Origin: Patellaria atrata CBS 101060
Lineage: Eukaryota > Ascomycota > Dothideomycetes > Patellariales > Patellariaceae
Length of the DNA stretch: 30,333 bases
Assembly: GCA_010093705.1 (NCBI GenBank)
Contig: MU006126.1
Location: 1 to 30,333, forward strand
Direction of reading: 5' to 3'
Positions 9,859 to 19,711 of this stretch are shown here, in pieces (position 1 is the stretch's first letter; each line of letters opens with the position of its first letter). The translations under genes and the position numbers were made by a program. The notes under the pieces were generated by a model. That model did no database searches, had not been told where the DNA came from, and saw only the letters and a list, made by a program, of their open reading frames with translations.

Positions 9859-11054
9859 ATGCCAGACTTATTGGTCGATTATCTGTCCCTAATATATATC
9901 TGGGCTGCGACGCCCGACTTTGCAGTGATGAGTATGCATCTTTGCCTTCTTTCCTGCATCTTTATCACAGCTAATTCATTTCTTTTGGCCCCTTTTGCTT
10001 CTACGATCCTGGCGTCAAACCAATCCCACCAGATGACTCTTGCATTCCCTATCACAGCTTGGACTGTAATAGTACTATGTTGGCCGATCGTGGTCAAAAG
10101 TGTCTTTGAAATCCGGCGCATATCGGAGTTCCAGACCGCTAATACAGCCGTGTGTTTCTTGTACCTCGTCGGGCATACTATTTCCGCCTGGATTGGCTTT
10201 TCCGTGCAGGTAATTAAATGGTGCAACGTTTCCCATCCTCCCCGATTTCTACAGGATACAAATTCCCCTGTATTATGCGCTATGCAGATGTTAGTCTATT
10301 ATGATGTAAGACGTCACGAACTCGAAGGTTAACTTTACAGGTACTAGTTCTAACTTAGCACTTAGTTTACAAGACAAATGATTCTGCGCCGAGGTTCCCA
10401 ATTATGGCATATATCGTACCTTCTTCTATGTTTTATTGGATCTGTCCTTATCATAGTTTTAAGCCGGTGCGTTAACCTATATAATGTGAGATGTTTATTC
10501 AACAGCTAAAATCTTTAGAAGGCAAGGAAAGGGGAACCGAGCAGCGTATATCGCACAGATTGTAATCCTTTCAGGTCCACCATGCTTTTCTCTGTATTGG
10601 TTCATTCAGTACAAAAGAGAGACTCAGAACTGTGGCCGTCCACCACTTTCTTACACAGCATTCACTTTGGCAGTACTTGCTATTGAAGGACTCTTATTTG
10701 TCACTTCTCTAGTAGCAACTGTATTGCCAACCGATCGTACTAGCGATTCATCTTTAACTCACAATCTACATTTAGTATGTCCACTGTAGCAACTTCAGTG
10801 TTCAGTAACTAACAGTTTAGGCCGCGTTCGGCACCCTCTCCATCTTAACCGCTCGCTGGCAACGCACAATTTTGAGACGCATTCTTGGCTTCATAGCGAG
10901 ATTTAGATCTGATGATGACCAAGAAGATCTCGCAAGACAGTTCTCTTCTACTTTGGATGAACTTCCCATCGCCATCTCTACTCCCGGTGTCAAATCTCAG
11001 TCTGAATTTGATCCTGAATTTGATAATATAACTGGCCATAGTGAGGGTTCCTAA
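9859..11054 (+). CDS. Five-exon membrane protein, about seven helices, 330 aa
   Basis: Exons 9859-10209, 10255-10305, 10366-10466, 10519-10774 and 10821-11054 join through introns of 45, 60, 52 and 46 nt. All are in phase, and the total is 331 codons with stop. Hydrophobic segments lie at about residues 22-46, 59-80, 94-115, 148-166, 176-197, 213-236 and 248-262. A basic stretch with WQRTILRRIL follows, and then an acidic, Ser-rich soluble tail of about 55 residues (SDDDQEDLARQ ... HSEGS). Seven helices plus a charged tail recall receptor-like topology, but I see no diagnostic GPCR or rhodopsin motif (no retinal lysine context, no PTH11-type CFEM domain), so it remains an orphan membrane protein. 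The tail could be phosphorylated. Exon 2 is only 51 nt. Confidence 0.74.
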
Positions 11055-11718
11055 GGGCCCTTACGTTGTTCTTTTCGTTTCGCAAGTTAAACTGAATATT
11101 TTTTGTTGTCCTTCGTTTATATATGTTAATTGATATTTCTATTTCAGCTATGGGCGTGCATTTCAGGGCTGACCCCTATCTCATGGGTTTTTTTTTTTCG
11201 CAATTTTCTTCGTCTCTATCTAACTAATATGACTTGATTACCATAAAGCTGCTGCATAAGGGTGTCAAAGGATAAATAGGCGTATAATTTCTACCACCTA
11301 GGAGTCGCACAGAGCTCAAATTTTCCACAGCCTGGAGGAGTCAATGATAGCAATCAACTCCTGAAATGTATGCATATATTAGCTATTTAAGGACCTCAGA
11401 TACAATAGTTCCAATTGTTGCTCTAGTTGGAAGTGACTGGGCTGAATTATGCACCTCATCAATTCACCTCCATATATTCTATGGTACTGCCGCATACGCA
11501 GCCTATTTCAAAAACCAAGAGCATTATTTTCATTTACATACAAATGTGGGAATAGAAAATTCGAACAGACAGACATGACTTAATAGCTTGCAATATCGTC
11601 CAATCATTCACATCCTTAAGGCCAAGTTCCTGTATGGGCCCTATCATGTGCCGAAGACCTACTCCTCTGAGTTGCCATATTCTTAACGCTTTATACCCAA
11701 TACTGATCAGAATATTGG
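11055..11718. other. Convergent spacer, no gene supported
   Basis: It holds the 3' ends of the membrane gene (+) and the 167/170-aa gene (-). AT-rich and T-rich stretches (11095-11145, T run at 11190-11199) fit 3' untranslated sequence. A 70-codon plus frame (11366-11578) and a 62-codon minus frame (11534-11722) show no motif and no matching splice sites. Confidence 0.4.
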
Positions 11719-12271
11719 TCAAAACAGCCCAGTATTGGCGTAGCTTTCCTAAGAAAAGTTAGTATGGTCTCTGAGAATGAAAAAGTGGGGAGTGTACGGA
11801 TATATCCTCAGCTAAGAAAGCCTGCTCGAGAGGAGCTTGTAAACCATGTGATCGGGCGATATCGCAGTAACATAACTCGAGTCCTCGGCCCAGTCCACTT
11901 CGGATCGCCTTTACAGCATTTCGGAGGAAACGTGTTTCCGCCCTCTTTTTGGCGTGCGACTTGCCGTGTATTCGAATGTCGGCATCTACTGGCTCGACGG
12001 GATCATAATTGAAATCGCATTCGAATTTATAGAATTGGAGCAATGGAACATATGACGGATCCACGGCAACCTCGTAAAACTTGTCGCCAATGCATTTCTG
12101 AGCAAGGTAAATTCCCGGCGCAGACCGTAGTTGGTGCCAACCGGATAATGAACACTCAATTTGGTCTGTTGGAATGAGGCAGAGTCTCCATGGTTTCAGG
12201 GAGGCATCCGATGATAGATACGTCGGAGAATTAATGACCGAATATACGTTGGGCGATTCGCTATTCAGCAT
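11719..12271 (-). CDS. Orphan protein, about 167-170 aa
   Basis: The start is ATG at 12271 (MLNSESPNVYSV); the frame further upstream has no ATG. The unspliced frame runs to a stop at 11759 (170 aa). A better-looking ending splices 11797-11749 (GTACAC...CTTAG with an ACTAAC branch site), adding ten codons that end at 11719 (ESYANTGLF), for 167 aa. The product is soluble, with Pro/Ser-rich N-terminal segments, a central PGIYLAQKCIGDKFYEVAV stretch, an acidic YDPVEPVDADIRIHG patch and a basic KKRAETRFLRNAVKAIRSG helix near residues 120-138. I recognise no domain. The window's minisatellite lies about 350 bp beyond its start. Confidence 0.55.
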
Positions 12272-13369
12272 GGCGAAGAAGGCAAGTCTCACGGGTAGTG
12301 AACTGCAGAAAGCGCGGAAATTTCATGCGCTTTATCCTCTGCATAGAAGAAGCTGGTAAACATCGACAGAGAGGCCAACAAGAAAGGTAATACTCCGCTC
12401 ACTTCAAGAGAAGGAAGCAGTTGAAGGCGATGACGTCTATAAAGGGGTCAAGATGTGTTGATTTGTTACTTGATCTGTGAGTGGAAGAGCGTAGCGAGCT
12501 TATCGTCCGTTTCATCTCTCTATAATCAAGTTCGGTTTCACGCGTTCAATACACTGTGCCGTACGATCCATGGCGGATGGAGAGAATGCGGTATCCTACA
12601 CCCACAGGCTCTTTGTGATCAAAAGTACTCTAAAATCCAGGAAATCGGTGGGTTCCATGTCGTCGAACTAAAAGTCGGGGAATCTGTGGATACCTTGTCG
12701 AGGTAATCGAACTAAAAGCCGGGAGATCAGCAACTAAGGGTCGGGAAATCTGCAGGTCCCTTGTCGAGCTAAAAGTTGAGAGATCGACAACTAAAAGTCG
12801 GGGAATCTGCACGTCCCTTGTCGAGATAAAAAGTTAAGAGATCGACAACAAATCTGTTATCAGGATAAGCGAACTACAAACCCAGAACTATTATGCCGCA
12901 GCTCCATCTAATTAATGTTAGACATTATTGAGTTTATCGCTTCCCAAATTCTCAAATGCTTTTACGATCACAACTGAAGGCCGACACCCTATCACTAATG
13001 CGATAAAGGTGAATCCATTCATCTGGACGGAGATCTAATATATCAGTGGGTTTCCTGTCCATCTCGTCGACATGCAGAAGCAGGTTTAATTCAGTCGTGG
13101 GAGGTTGGGTAGACTGGACGTCTTCATGGCTAGAAAGACGGCGCTGGAGCATCTTCCCTCACATCTTTGCAGTTGTTAACTCTAGCCGGCGTGGAATTCA
13201 GGAGAAAGCGGATGGAGCAAAGCATGTTCTAGAATTATCTATAGAAATTTTTATCATCATCTCAATATAGATTGGTGAAAATAATTGAAACACATCGATC
13301 CTCATTCGAATGCTTTCGAACTTCACATTCAGCTTTGATTGCGCTAAAGCACAGAGACGCAATATCATC
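12272..13369. other. Gene-poor stretch with minisatellite
   Basis: Besides the repeat at 12621-12846 I see only one frame with some coding look: minus strand 13152-12952, 66 codons from a true ATG (MLQRRLSSHEDVQ ... DLRPDEWIHLYR). It has no motif and no splice partner, so it may be a gene fragment. An ATTATC-rich tract near 13235-13265 is simple sequence. Confidence 0.35.
12621..12846. repeat. Degenerate minisatellite, about 57-66-bp unit, three to four copies
   Basis: Copies start at AACTAAAAG or AACTAAGGG near 12666, 12732 and 12789, each followed by TCGGGGAATCTG or similar, then CCTTGTCGAG, then AAAAGTTGAGAGATCGAC or a variant. A weaker fourth copy lies at 12621-12665. The last two full copies (57 and 58 bp) differ at few sites. 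Each unit also contains two half-units that begin CTAAAAG and continue into a GGGAATC or GAGATC core, so it probably grew from a unit of about 28 bp. Confidence 0.7.
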
Positions 13370-14306
13370 CTATGACTCGCCGTCGTAGTACTGGTCCTGT
13401 AGCTTTCTCAACTGCGATGACCCACTGCTTACCTCGCCCGCCTCGCCAGCGACGAGTTTCCCGCTCCAGACCCTATCCCGCTCTTGAAGGATCTCCTCTG
13501 CCCAAGCTTTGGTCTCCGGCAGAGACACTTTGGTTGCCACATAGGTAAACTCGCTGAGGTCGACCCTGCCCCCTCCACGCTTCTCATACTCCACCATCTG
13601 AAGAAGGAGTTCTACCTTATCGATATCTTGGACGAACCGGCTTTCTAGCGTCTCGGAGTCCTCGTGTTCCTGCCATAGAGCACGAATTTCTGTGCCCACA
13701 ATTGAGGCTCCAGCACCTTGAACGTTTCCTAATAGGTGTTGTGTAATATAGTCCATAGTCAATGTCTCTCGTCGAATCTTCTCCCTCTTCGGAACCCCGT
13801 CCGCAGGTGTAATATCACCCACCAGTAACTCGGCCATATCATGGATCAGGCACATCTTCATACACTTAAACAGGTCCAGGCGTGACGTAAGGGACGCGGG
13901 GCCGAGCATTGTCATCAGAGACATCCGGTACATGTGATCGGCAATTGATTCGCCTCTAAGGGGCCAACAGTTAGTATATGGTACTAGCAAATCCAGGTGA
14001 CAGTCTCACCCATTGATACCAAACCTTCGCCATCCCTCACGCTTCGTAGTCTTAAGTCGCTCCAATATGTGGAAGAATGGTACGGGAGAACTTGAATCTT
14101 CCATCGGCTTGTCGAAAGTAATAGCAGCCAGTGCTTTATCTACTGTCCATGGGTTGGATATCTTTGGAGTGATTACGATAGAAGGGTCTAAGGGTAGTTA
14201 GTAGGAGCACGAAGATAGATAGCATAACGCCGATGAGATATAAACCTAGGATCTCCTTGCTGACATTATTAGTACCGGTATCGTCGTTCATTGTGCTCAG
14301 CGACAT
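13370..14306 (-). CDS. HD-domain phosphohydrolase, HDDC2/YfbR-type 5'-deoxynucleotidase
   Basis: Exons 14306-14246, 14187-14010 and 13955-13370, with introns of 58 and 54 nt (branch ACTAAC in both), give 274 aa in phase. Residues about 55-80 read PFFHILERLKTTKREGWRR, the signature entry of fungal HDDC2-like proteins. The metal ligands of the HD fold are all visible: H87 (ADHMYRM), H118-D119 with E122 (IHDMAELLVGDITP) and D192 (QDIDKVELLLQ). Family knowledge: these enzymes remove the 5'-phosphate from deoxynucleoside monophosphates using a divalent metal, in the cytosol or nucleus. The roughly 50-residue N-terminal extension is common in fungi. The tail after residue 235 is low complexity. The gene is divergent from the HD-kinase fusion, 190 bp away, whose HD domain is a distant paralogue. 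Function is well supported; substrate preference is inferred. Confidence 0.9.
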
Positions 14307-14496
14307 GTTACTGGCGTTGTGATAATTCGACAAGTGATTTTCTGCCCAGCCTACTCTTGGCGAATCTTTAGTTACTATACCACATTAGACCTAGGTAGTT
14401 TCGAGCGATTACCTGCTTCCCCAACCAACAAAATCGGATCTTCTATCACGGCGCCGCTTGACATAGAAACACGTATTTAGACCATTTCAAAACGTT
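14307..14496. promoter_or_regulatory. Compact bidirectional promoter of the HD gene pair
   Basis: Only 190 bp separate the ATG of the HD hydrolase (-) from the ATG of the HD-kinase fusion (+), so both promoters must lie here or overlap. I see no clear TATA box; an AT-rich block lies at about 14366-14390. Divergent arrangement of two HD-domain genes suggests co-expression, which is inference. Confidence 0.5.
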
Positions 14497-15891
14497 ATGG
14501 AAGTTAATCTATCCCAGTTGGATATGTCACCGCTTCCATTCCTGCATTTAATGCAGGAACTCAAGCACATGGATAGGACTGGCTGGTTGAGAACGGTCCG
14601 GAAGCCTGAGAGCGTGGGAAGTCACAGCTTTCGATTAGCACTTCTGGGTGGTTTCGCGCCGGTTGGTTCTGCTTTTCATTTTCATTTTCTATTTGCTGAC
14701 CTAGTAGTGTATAGGATCCTTTGGATCGGAGGAAGTGTATGTTTATAGGACTGTGCCACGACTTAGCAGAATCAGTAGTGGGAGACATACCAACATATGC
14801 TGGTATGTCTAAAGGTAAGTAGGTAGATTTTTTCTTTAATCGCTACTAATTGAGTGATATGTGTTAGAGCGGAAGCATAAACTAGAATTCTTTGGCTTCC
14901 GGTATATTATATCGTTGGTAACGCCTTGCAATGCAAAATATGCGGACGAGATGATGACCGCCTGGTTAGAGTATGAAGAGGGCAAGACTGCAGAAGGTCG
15001 GTGGATGAAAGAGATGGATAAATTAGAATGCTTGATACAGGCACACGAATACGAACAGAAGACGTATGGGGAGAAGAACCTCGAAGAATTTCAGGGACTC
15101 TCATCAAAAATTAAATCTCCCGAGGGAATAGCGTGGTTAAACTTATTAGGACAAGAGAGAAGCGCTCATCTCTCAAAACGAAAACGGCGGCTCCCTGTCA
15201 TCTTCATCACTGGTATGTCCCGAAGGTCCTAACTGTCTTCGGTGCTAAGTAGTATAGGTGCCCTAAGTGTCGGCGAGACACAATGCGCTCTTTTGTCCCA
15301 GGAGTTTGGATTTCAGTACATATCCTTGCAGAGTGTCCTGCGTGAAATGTCTGAAGACCAGACATATCTTCACGCAGAGTTCGTGAGAGATTGCCTGAAG
15401 GAGGAAGTCGATGTTCCGGTGGGTTTGGTAGTTAGCTTGCTTGAAGGGAAGATTGAAGAAGGCATAAATGAAGGAACGCGGTGGAGCCTAGTCCATGGAT
15501 TTCCGAAGAGCATGGAACATGTTCTTGAGTTTGAAAGAAAGGTTAGTATCCCTACTCCCGATAGCATCTTACTAAAACTAGTAGGCCCAAAAACCTAACT
15601 ACACACTATTTCTGAACTGCTCCGCAGAAGAAAAGCGTGTTGGAAACCCGAAGCAATATTATGGGGCTGATGATGAACTAGACGGGTGGAAGACTGGGGG
15701 TTTAGATCTCAAGGATTACTTAAGATCAATGGAGGGATATTTCAAGGAGGTAAGTAGAGCGTAACAAAAAAAACGAGTCATGTACTGATTGCATGTCGCA
15801 GATAAATTGCGATGGATCTGTGGCAGAGGTCTTTAACTTAGTGAAGAATGCAGTCAACGATTTTATTGAATATGCAGAGAGGGAGAAATAG
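14497..15891 (+). CDS. HD phosphohydrolase fused to adenylate/UMP-kinase-like pseudokinase
   Basis: Six exons (14497-14661, 14715-14814, 14868-15212, 15258-15541, 15585-15749, 15802-15891), with introns of 43-53 nt all in phase, give 382 aa. Residues 10-185 form an HDDC2-like HD domain with ligands H43 (GSHSFR), H70-D71 with E74 (CHDLAESVVGD) and the Asp of KEMDKLE (139). After a basic linker (SKRKRR, 191-196), residues 197-382 follow the nucleoside-monophosphate kinase fold. VIFITG, TQC, a VLRE segment, HGFPKSMEHVLEFERK, PNYTLFLNC, ADDE and GSVAEVF are recognisable in order. The P-loop reads GALSVGETQC: the phosphate-binding lysine is absent and the loop is about one residue short. GFPR is GFPK, and LID arginines are missing. 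So the hydrolase half looks active and the kinase half probably only binds ligand or partner. It is convergent with the Zn2Cys6 gene. Confidence 0.85.
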
Positions 15892-16216
15892 GACTCTATG
15901 CTTGCGTTTGCTAAGTACATAACGAAATCCACCAGGCGTACAAAAAGAACACGGGTTCAAGTTGTCTCCGGCAATTTATAGCAGCTACCGAGATAGTTAT
16001 GCGCTCAGTCCAAGTTCCTCGTGAAACTGTCAACACTTGGCTCCTAATGGAAGTCGTCTACCTTTGAATCGTTAATACTTGCAAACATCAATGAGCTTAC
16101 TGTTAACGCAACACTGTTTGGATTCCCGTCCTCGTATAAGTCTGATGCCTTCCGACCGATCAAACGATCCTGTTCTATCCACTGGTAAGATTCTGAGAAT
16201 GACTTAAGATTTTTAG
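15892..16216. other. Convergent 3' spacer
   Basis: About 325 bp lie between the stops of the HD-kinase fusion (+) and the Zn2Cys6 regulator (-). I see no gene or repeat. It should hold both polyadenylation regions. Confidence 0.5.
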
Positions 16217-17853
16217 TTACTCACTCAGCTTCGACACGTACGATTGAAGCGCTTTCATAGAGATCACAATCGTATCGTTATTATCTACCAAATCCATCGA
16301 TTTTTGGCTATCCCAATTTAGAGTGAGTGGCTGTTGTCCTACCGAACAGTGGTAATGCCACAACAAGGAATTACAAGAGGCGACCATTTCGTCAATAAGG
16401 GCTGTTGGCATAGATGGATGTATCCAAAATCCGCCCTTCGATAGTTAATGATTCTAGTTCCCTCAAATGCAGGAATGGCCTTACAGAGTCTCTGTAACGT
16501 CTCCAGTAGATGTTCCTCCCTGCATCCAGCTCACGAACATGCAGGAGGAGGAACACAGCCAAAGTCCCAACTACCCACATACGGCGGTCTCTCTTTTCTA
16601 ATATGACATGAAGAGCTTTTAAGATCTTCTCATCTAAATCAATTATATGTAACTCAAATAGGTGGCCTAGTTGGTTTTGGACCATACGTGGTACCGGGAT
16701 AGTGTCGTACCATGCGGACTGTTTATCTTTAATGGTGGCCATCCCCAGAGTTTCCTCACCAGAAAATCGCCATCCAATGCGAATAAGGCGAAGAGTCGTA
16801 TACATCTCTAGACAATCTCGTATGATTGAAACCTTGACAAATTAGCAACCGACTTATAAAGTTCGGGAAATGCTCACCTCGTTATGATAACGTGCAAGTT
16901 GGAAGAAGAAACTAACTGGATGTTGCGACTGACATACTTCATCCATTGCAAAGCTAACGCACGCCCTGATATATAACGAGATATCAATATTGTTGTTCGC
17001 TACGCAATACGCGGTAGTCTTTGTCCAGTGCCAGCCAGACGAATTCTTTCTGAGTGCGTGAATCTGGTAACTCTGGGTTGGGGTAAATTTACAGCAAGCG
17101 ACTTTCAGAGTAGGACCATCGACATAATGTTGTAACTGGGCTACCTTTTGGTCTTTCAACGAAGTCTGAATTACAGTTGTGAATAGAATTTGGTATGTTT
17201 CATCTTTCCCTGTAATATTATTAGCTCTATTATGGAAGTAACGTAAATTAGGTAGTAGAGGACATTTTTGGAACGGCTTATGCAATGTTACGCGCTCCGA
17301 GGTACAAATGTACGCCGGGATATCGAATTTAATGCATCGGAGGCAGCGAGAATCTCTTACGCTAGAGGGTTCTTTCTCGCACTATACTAACGTTAATCTG
17401 GTTCAAGTTGCGATTCACTTAAAGACATACTTTTTTCCTCGCTACCCAACACTTTATGCACAGTTTGGACTTTCTATCAACTCGTGCGAGACTTTGTGTA
17501 GAAGGCAATTGTTTGACTCCAGAAAGATACTCCGTATGATGGTCTTGAGGCTCCGGCGGTAAGACTACGCTAGCTAGGGGATTGGTGGCGGAGAAGGCTG
17601 CAGAGTTGTATGTGTTTAAGGAGAGAGCTGTGTTGGCGCTATGATGTTCAATCCTTAGATGTGTTGTAAGGTCTTGGCCATCAACTAAATATCCAGGACG
17701 AGTTGAATCTAAAGAAAGGTCGGAATCATTCTTTGGTCCCAAAATTGCGGTTGTAACTTGACCCTCCCCTACAACATCCCAATTGAAATCGCATAATCCC
17801 GTGACTAACGCACCCGCGTGCGTCCAAGTATTTTCATAATTTCCCTCATCCAT
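16217..17853 (-). CDS. Zn(II)2Cys6 transcription factor, four exons, 497 aa
   Basis: Exons 17853-17431, 17381-16878, 16832-16485 and 16435-16217, with introns of 49, 45 and 49 nt, are all phase 0 and give 498 codons. The binuclear zinc cluster is C132-X2-C135-X6-C142-X11-C154-X2-C157-X9-C167. The first two cysteines are in exon 1 and the other four in exon 2, so neither exon alone shows the motif. Unlike most family members the cluster is not N-terminal; about 130 residues precede it, including RPGYLVDGQDLTTHLR, rich in Asp/Asn/Ser. The C-terminal 300 residues are helical (IRACVSFAMDEVCQSQ, LARYHNE, LFELHIIDL, ALIDEMVASCNSLLWHYH), resembling the regulatory region of fungal Zn2Cys6 factors. 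Expected role: nuclear DNA-binding regulator; target unknown. It could act on the neighbouring HD pair, but nothing in the sequence proves it. Confidence 0.88.
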
Positions 17854-19711
17854 ACTTCTCGTAGGATGCCGATCGAATGTTATCACCACACGACCTTAGT
17901 TCATGGATGGTAAAGCGCACAATATATTGGAGGGATCAATGGTTTAGGAGGAGCTCTTGTTATGACGCAGCAGCCCACAAATCCACTTAGGAGTGTGAAG
18001 TGAGAACAGAATTTTGACACAAGTTTGTGAGGAGGAACATGACAAGAGGTGGATAATTGGAGATTGGATGGGAGGAGGGGAATGAGACAAGGGATAACAG
18101 GCAGGGAGTAAACGAGCAGTGATGATATTGGAAATGAGGAAGCAGAAGGAATCGAAACTGAAAGAAAGGGAGCATTTTCGATGGTCAAGGGAAGTGGAAA
18201 GGGTGGGAGGATTTCAATAAAGCCGCAGTTGCTTAGTCAAACAACCCTACCCGAAGGAGAATAACGACACTTGTGGAAGATCTATTAAGCACTATAGGCG
18301 TGTACCTGGGTGTTAAGTTTACATGTTTATTTCGAATCTTGTTCTCTGGAAATTTGTTACATTCCTATTACTATCTGGCTGATCGCGACGTCTTCAACCA
18401 AGGTTTTAGTTTAACCAGCGTCCCATTTTGAAGGAGCCCTCTTCTATAGCCTGTACTGTATAGAAACTAGCTAGGGCTGGGTGGATCACTTCTCTCAATC
18501 TCCAACGTTTCTCTTATACGCAGATATGATGAACTGAGATGCATACTTAGCTGAGTCAACTCTGCATGCACACGGCGAGCTTGTTGTACCAATAAAACTG
18601 GAGCAGTGAAGGAGTCAGAACCTTAAATAAGGATAGTACATTGGTTATTTAGAATCTCAGTCCATAACCCTTTTCGTTCTCTTGTAATACGATCTCTTGG
18701 TCGTATCGCACTGGGCGGGTGAAATGTGAGGGAACAAGCTTAAGCCAATGTTCTTCCAGTTAAAAGAAGTAATACGTTGGTTGACCCTTCCAAAGATGCA
18801 CGTTTCCGATTCTTACTTGTCTCGTCATTCCATTCTCCACCTTCCAGCACGTAACCCGCTTTAAGTCTCCTCTCCGGCGATTGATGTACGATGTTCCGGG
18901 CTGGCTTCTTGTATAATGAGAGAAAGTAGCGAGGGCTGCGGATTGCGCCGGGATGCATCCGTTTTGATCCTCTTATTCATTGACGGCCAGATCATCGTGC
19001 AGTTCATAGTTCTCGTCATCCTAGACCGTGTATTTAGTTAGCAACGTCACCCCTGGAAGTTGAAAAACGGGACACACTGCTTCTGACGCTGGCCGCTAAT
19101 AGATTAGTGGGTCTTTCACCATTGCATTACCCTCGGAACGAAGTAACAGCTCCGGGGTTTGCGAAGCTGAAGATCGGGGGAAGCTGGTTACATTGTGCTT
19201 GGGGCTTTTTGAAACCCCCCTGGACGGACTGATGGTTCTGATTCATTGGCGCTACCTGCGAGGTGGAGTAACGTTGGTGGCGATGGTAACTCGAAAGCAA
19301 GGCGTCGAGATTTCCATAGCCTTGCCGACGCGTCTTTTTAATATTGGCGAGAGGAGATCCCCCTAAATTGATCAGGCCGATCCAACAATGTGTGGCTTGG
19401 AAACCATGTCGAACCTATTCCCAGGACAAGCCGGATCATAACTCATTTTAGGAGCGTTGCATAGTACTACCCTACCAGCAGTCAACGCTTTACTGCAGGA
19501 GGTATTTGTCATAAAGGGCGGGATACTATATTAACGAATGGTGGCTGCATCTACATATCGCTTGCGGAGACGGTTATGATGGTTTACGGCGCAAAGGAGC
19601 AGATGAGAACTGGATGCTATGAATTGTTAGATTATTTTAAGTGACCGTAGTAGACCTCTTTCTCCCCTCGCTCTACTTCAAGAACTAACTTCAGTCAACT
19701 TTTATGTAGCA
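17854..19711. other. Long divergent intergenic region, 1.86 kb
   Basis: It separates the starts of the Zn2Cys6 gene (-) and the 340-aa gene (+). The first 350 bp are purine-rich on the plus strand (pyrimidine-rich in the direction of the regulator), as expected of a long 5' leader; the open frames there are Ser/Pro/Leu-rich and look like translated leader. A 72-codon frame at 18958-18740 (-) and a motif-free open stretch of about 85 codons around 19100-19365 (+) could not be given splice partners. No tRNA, rRNA or clear repeat was found. Confidence 0.45.

Noticed and set aside
793-11054. Homology between the two multi-pass membrane proteins (0.8-1.6 kb and 9.9-11.1 kb)
   Set aside because: Both are helical and short-introned, but I could not align motifs or loops beyond general hydrophobicity.
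17901-18188. 95-codon Ser/Pro/Leu-rich frame upstream of the Zn2Cys6 gene
   Set aside because: Best explained as translation of a pyrimidine-rich leader of the regulator; composition follows the CT bias and not a protein pattern.
18740-18958. 72-codon minus-strand frame, basic, ending in a hydrophobic run
   Set aside because: Coding look is modest and no consistent exon structure was found; left within the intergenic call.
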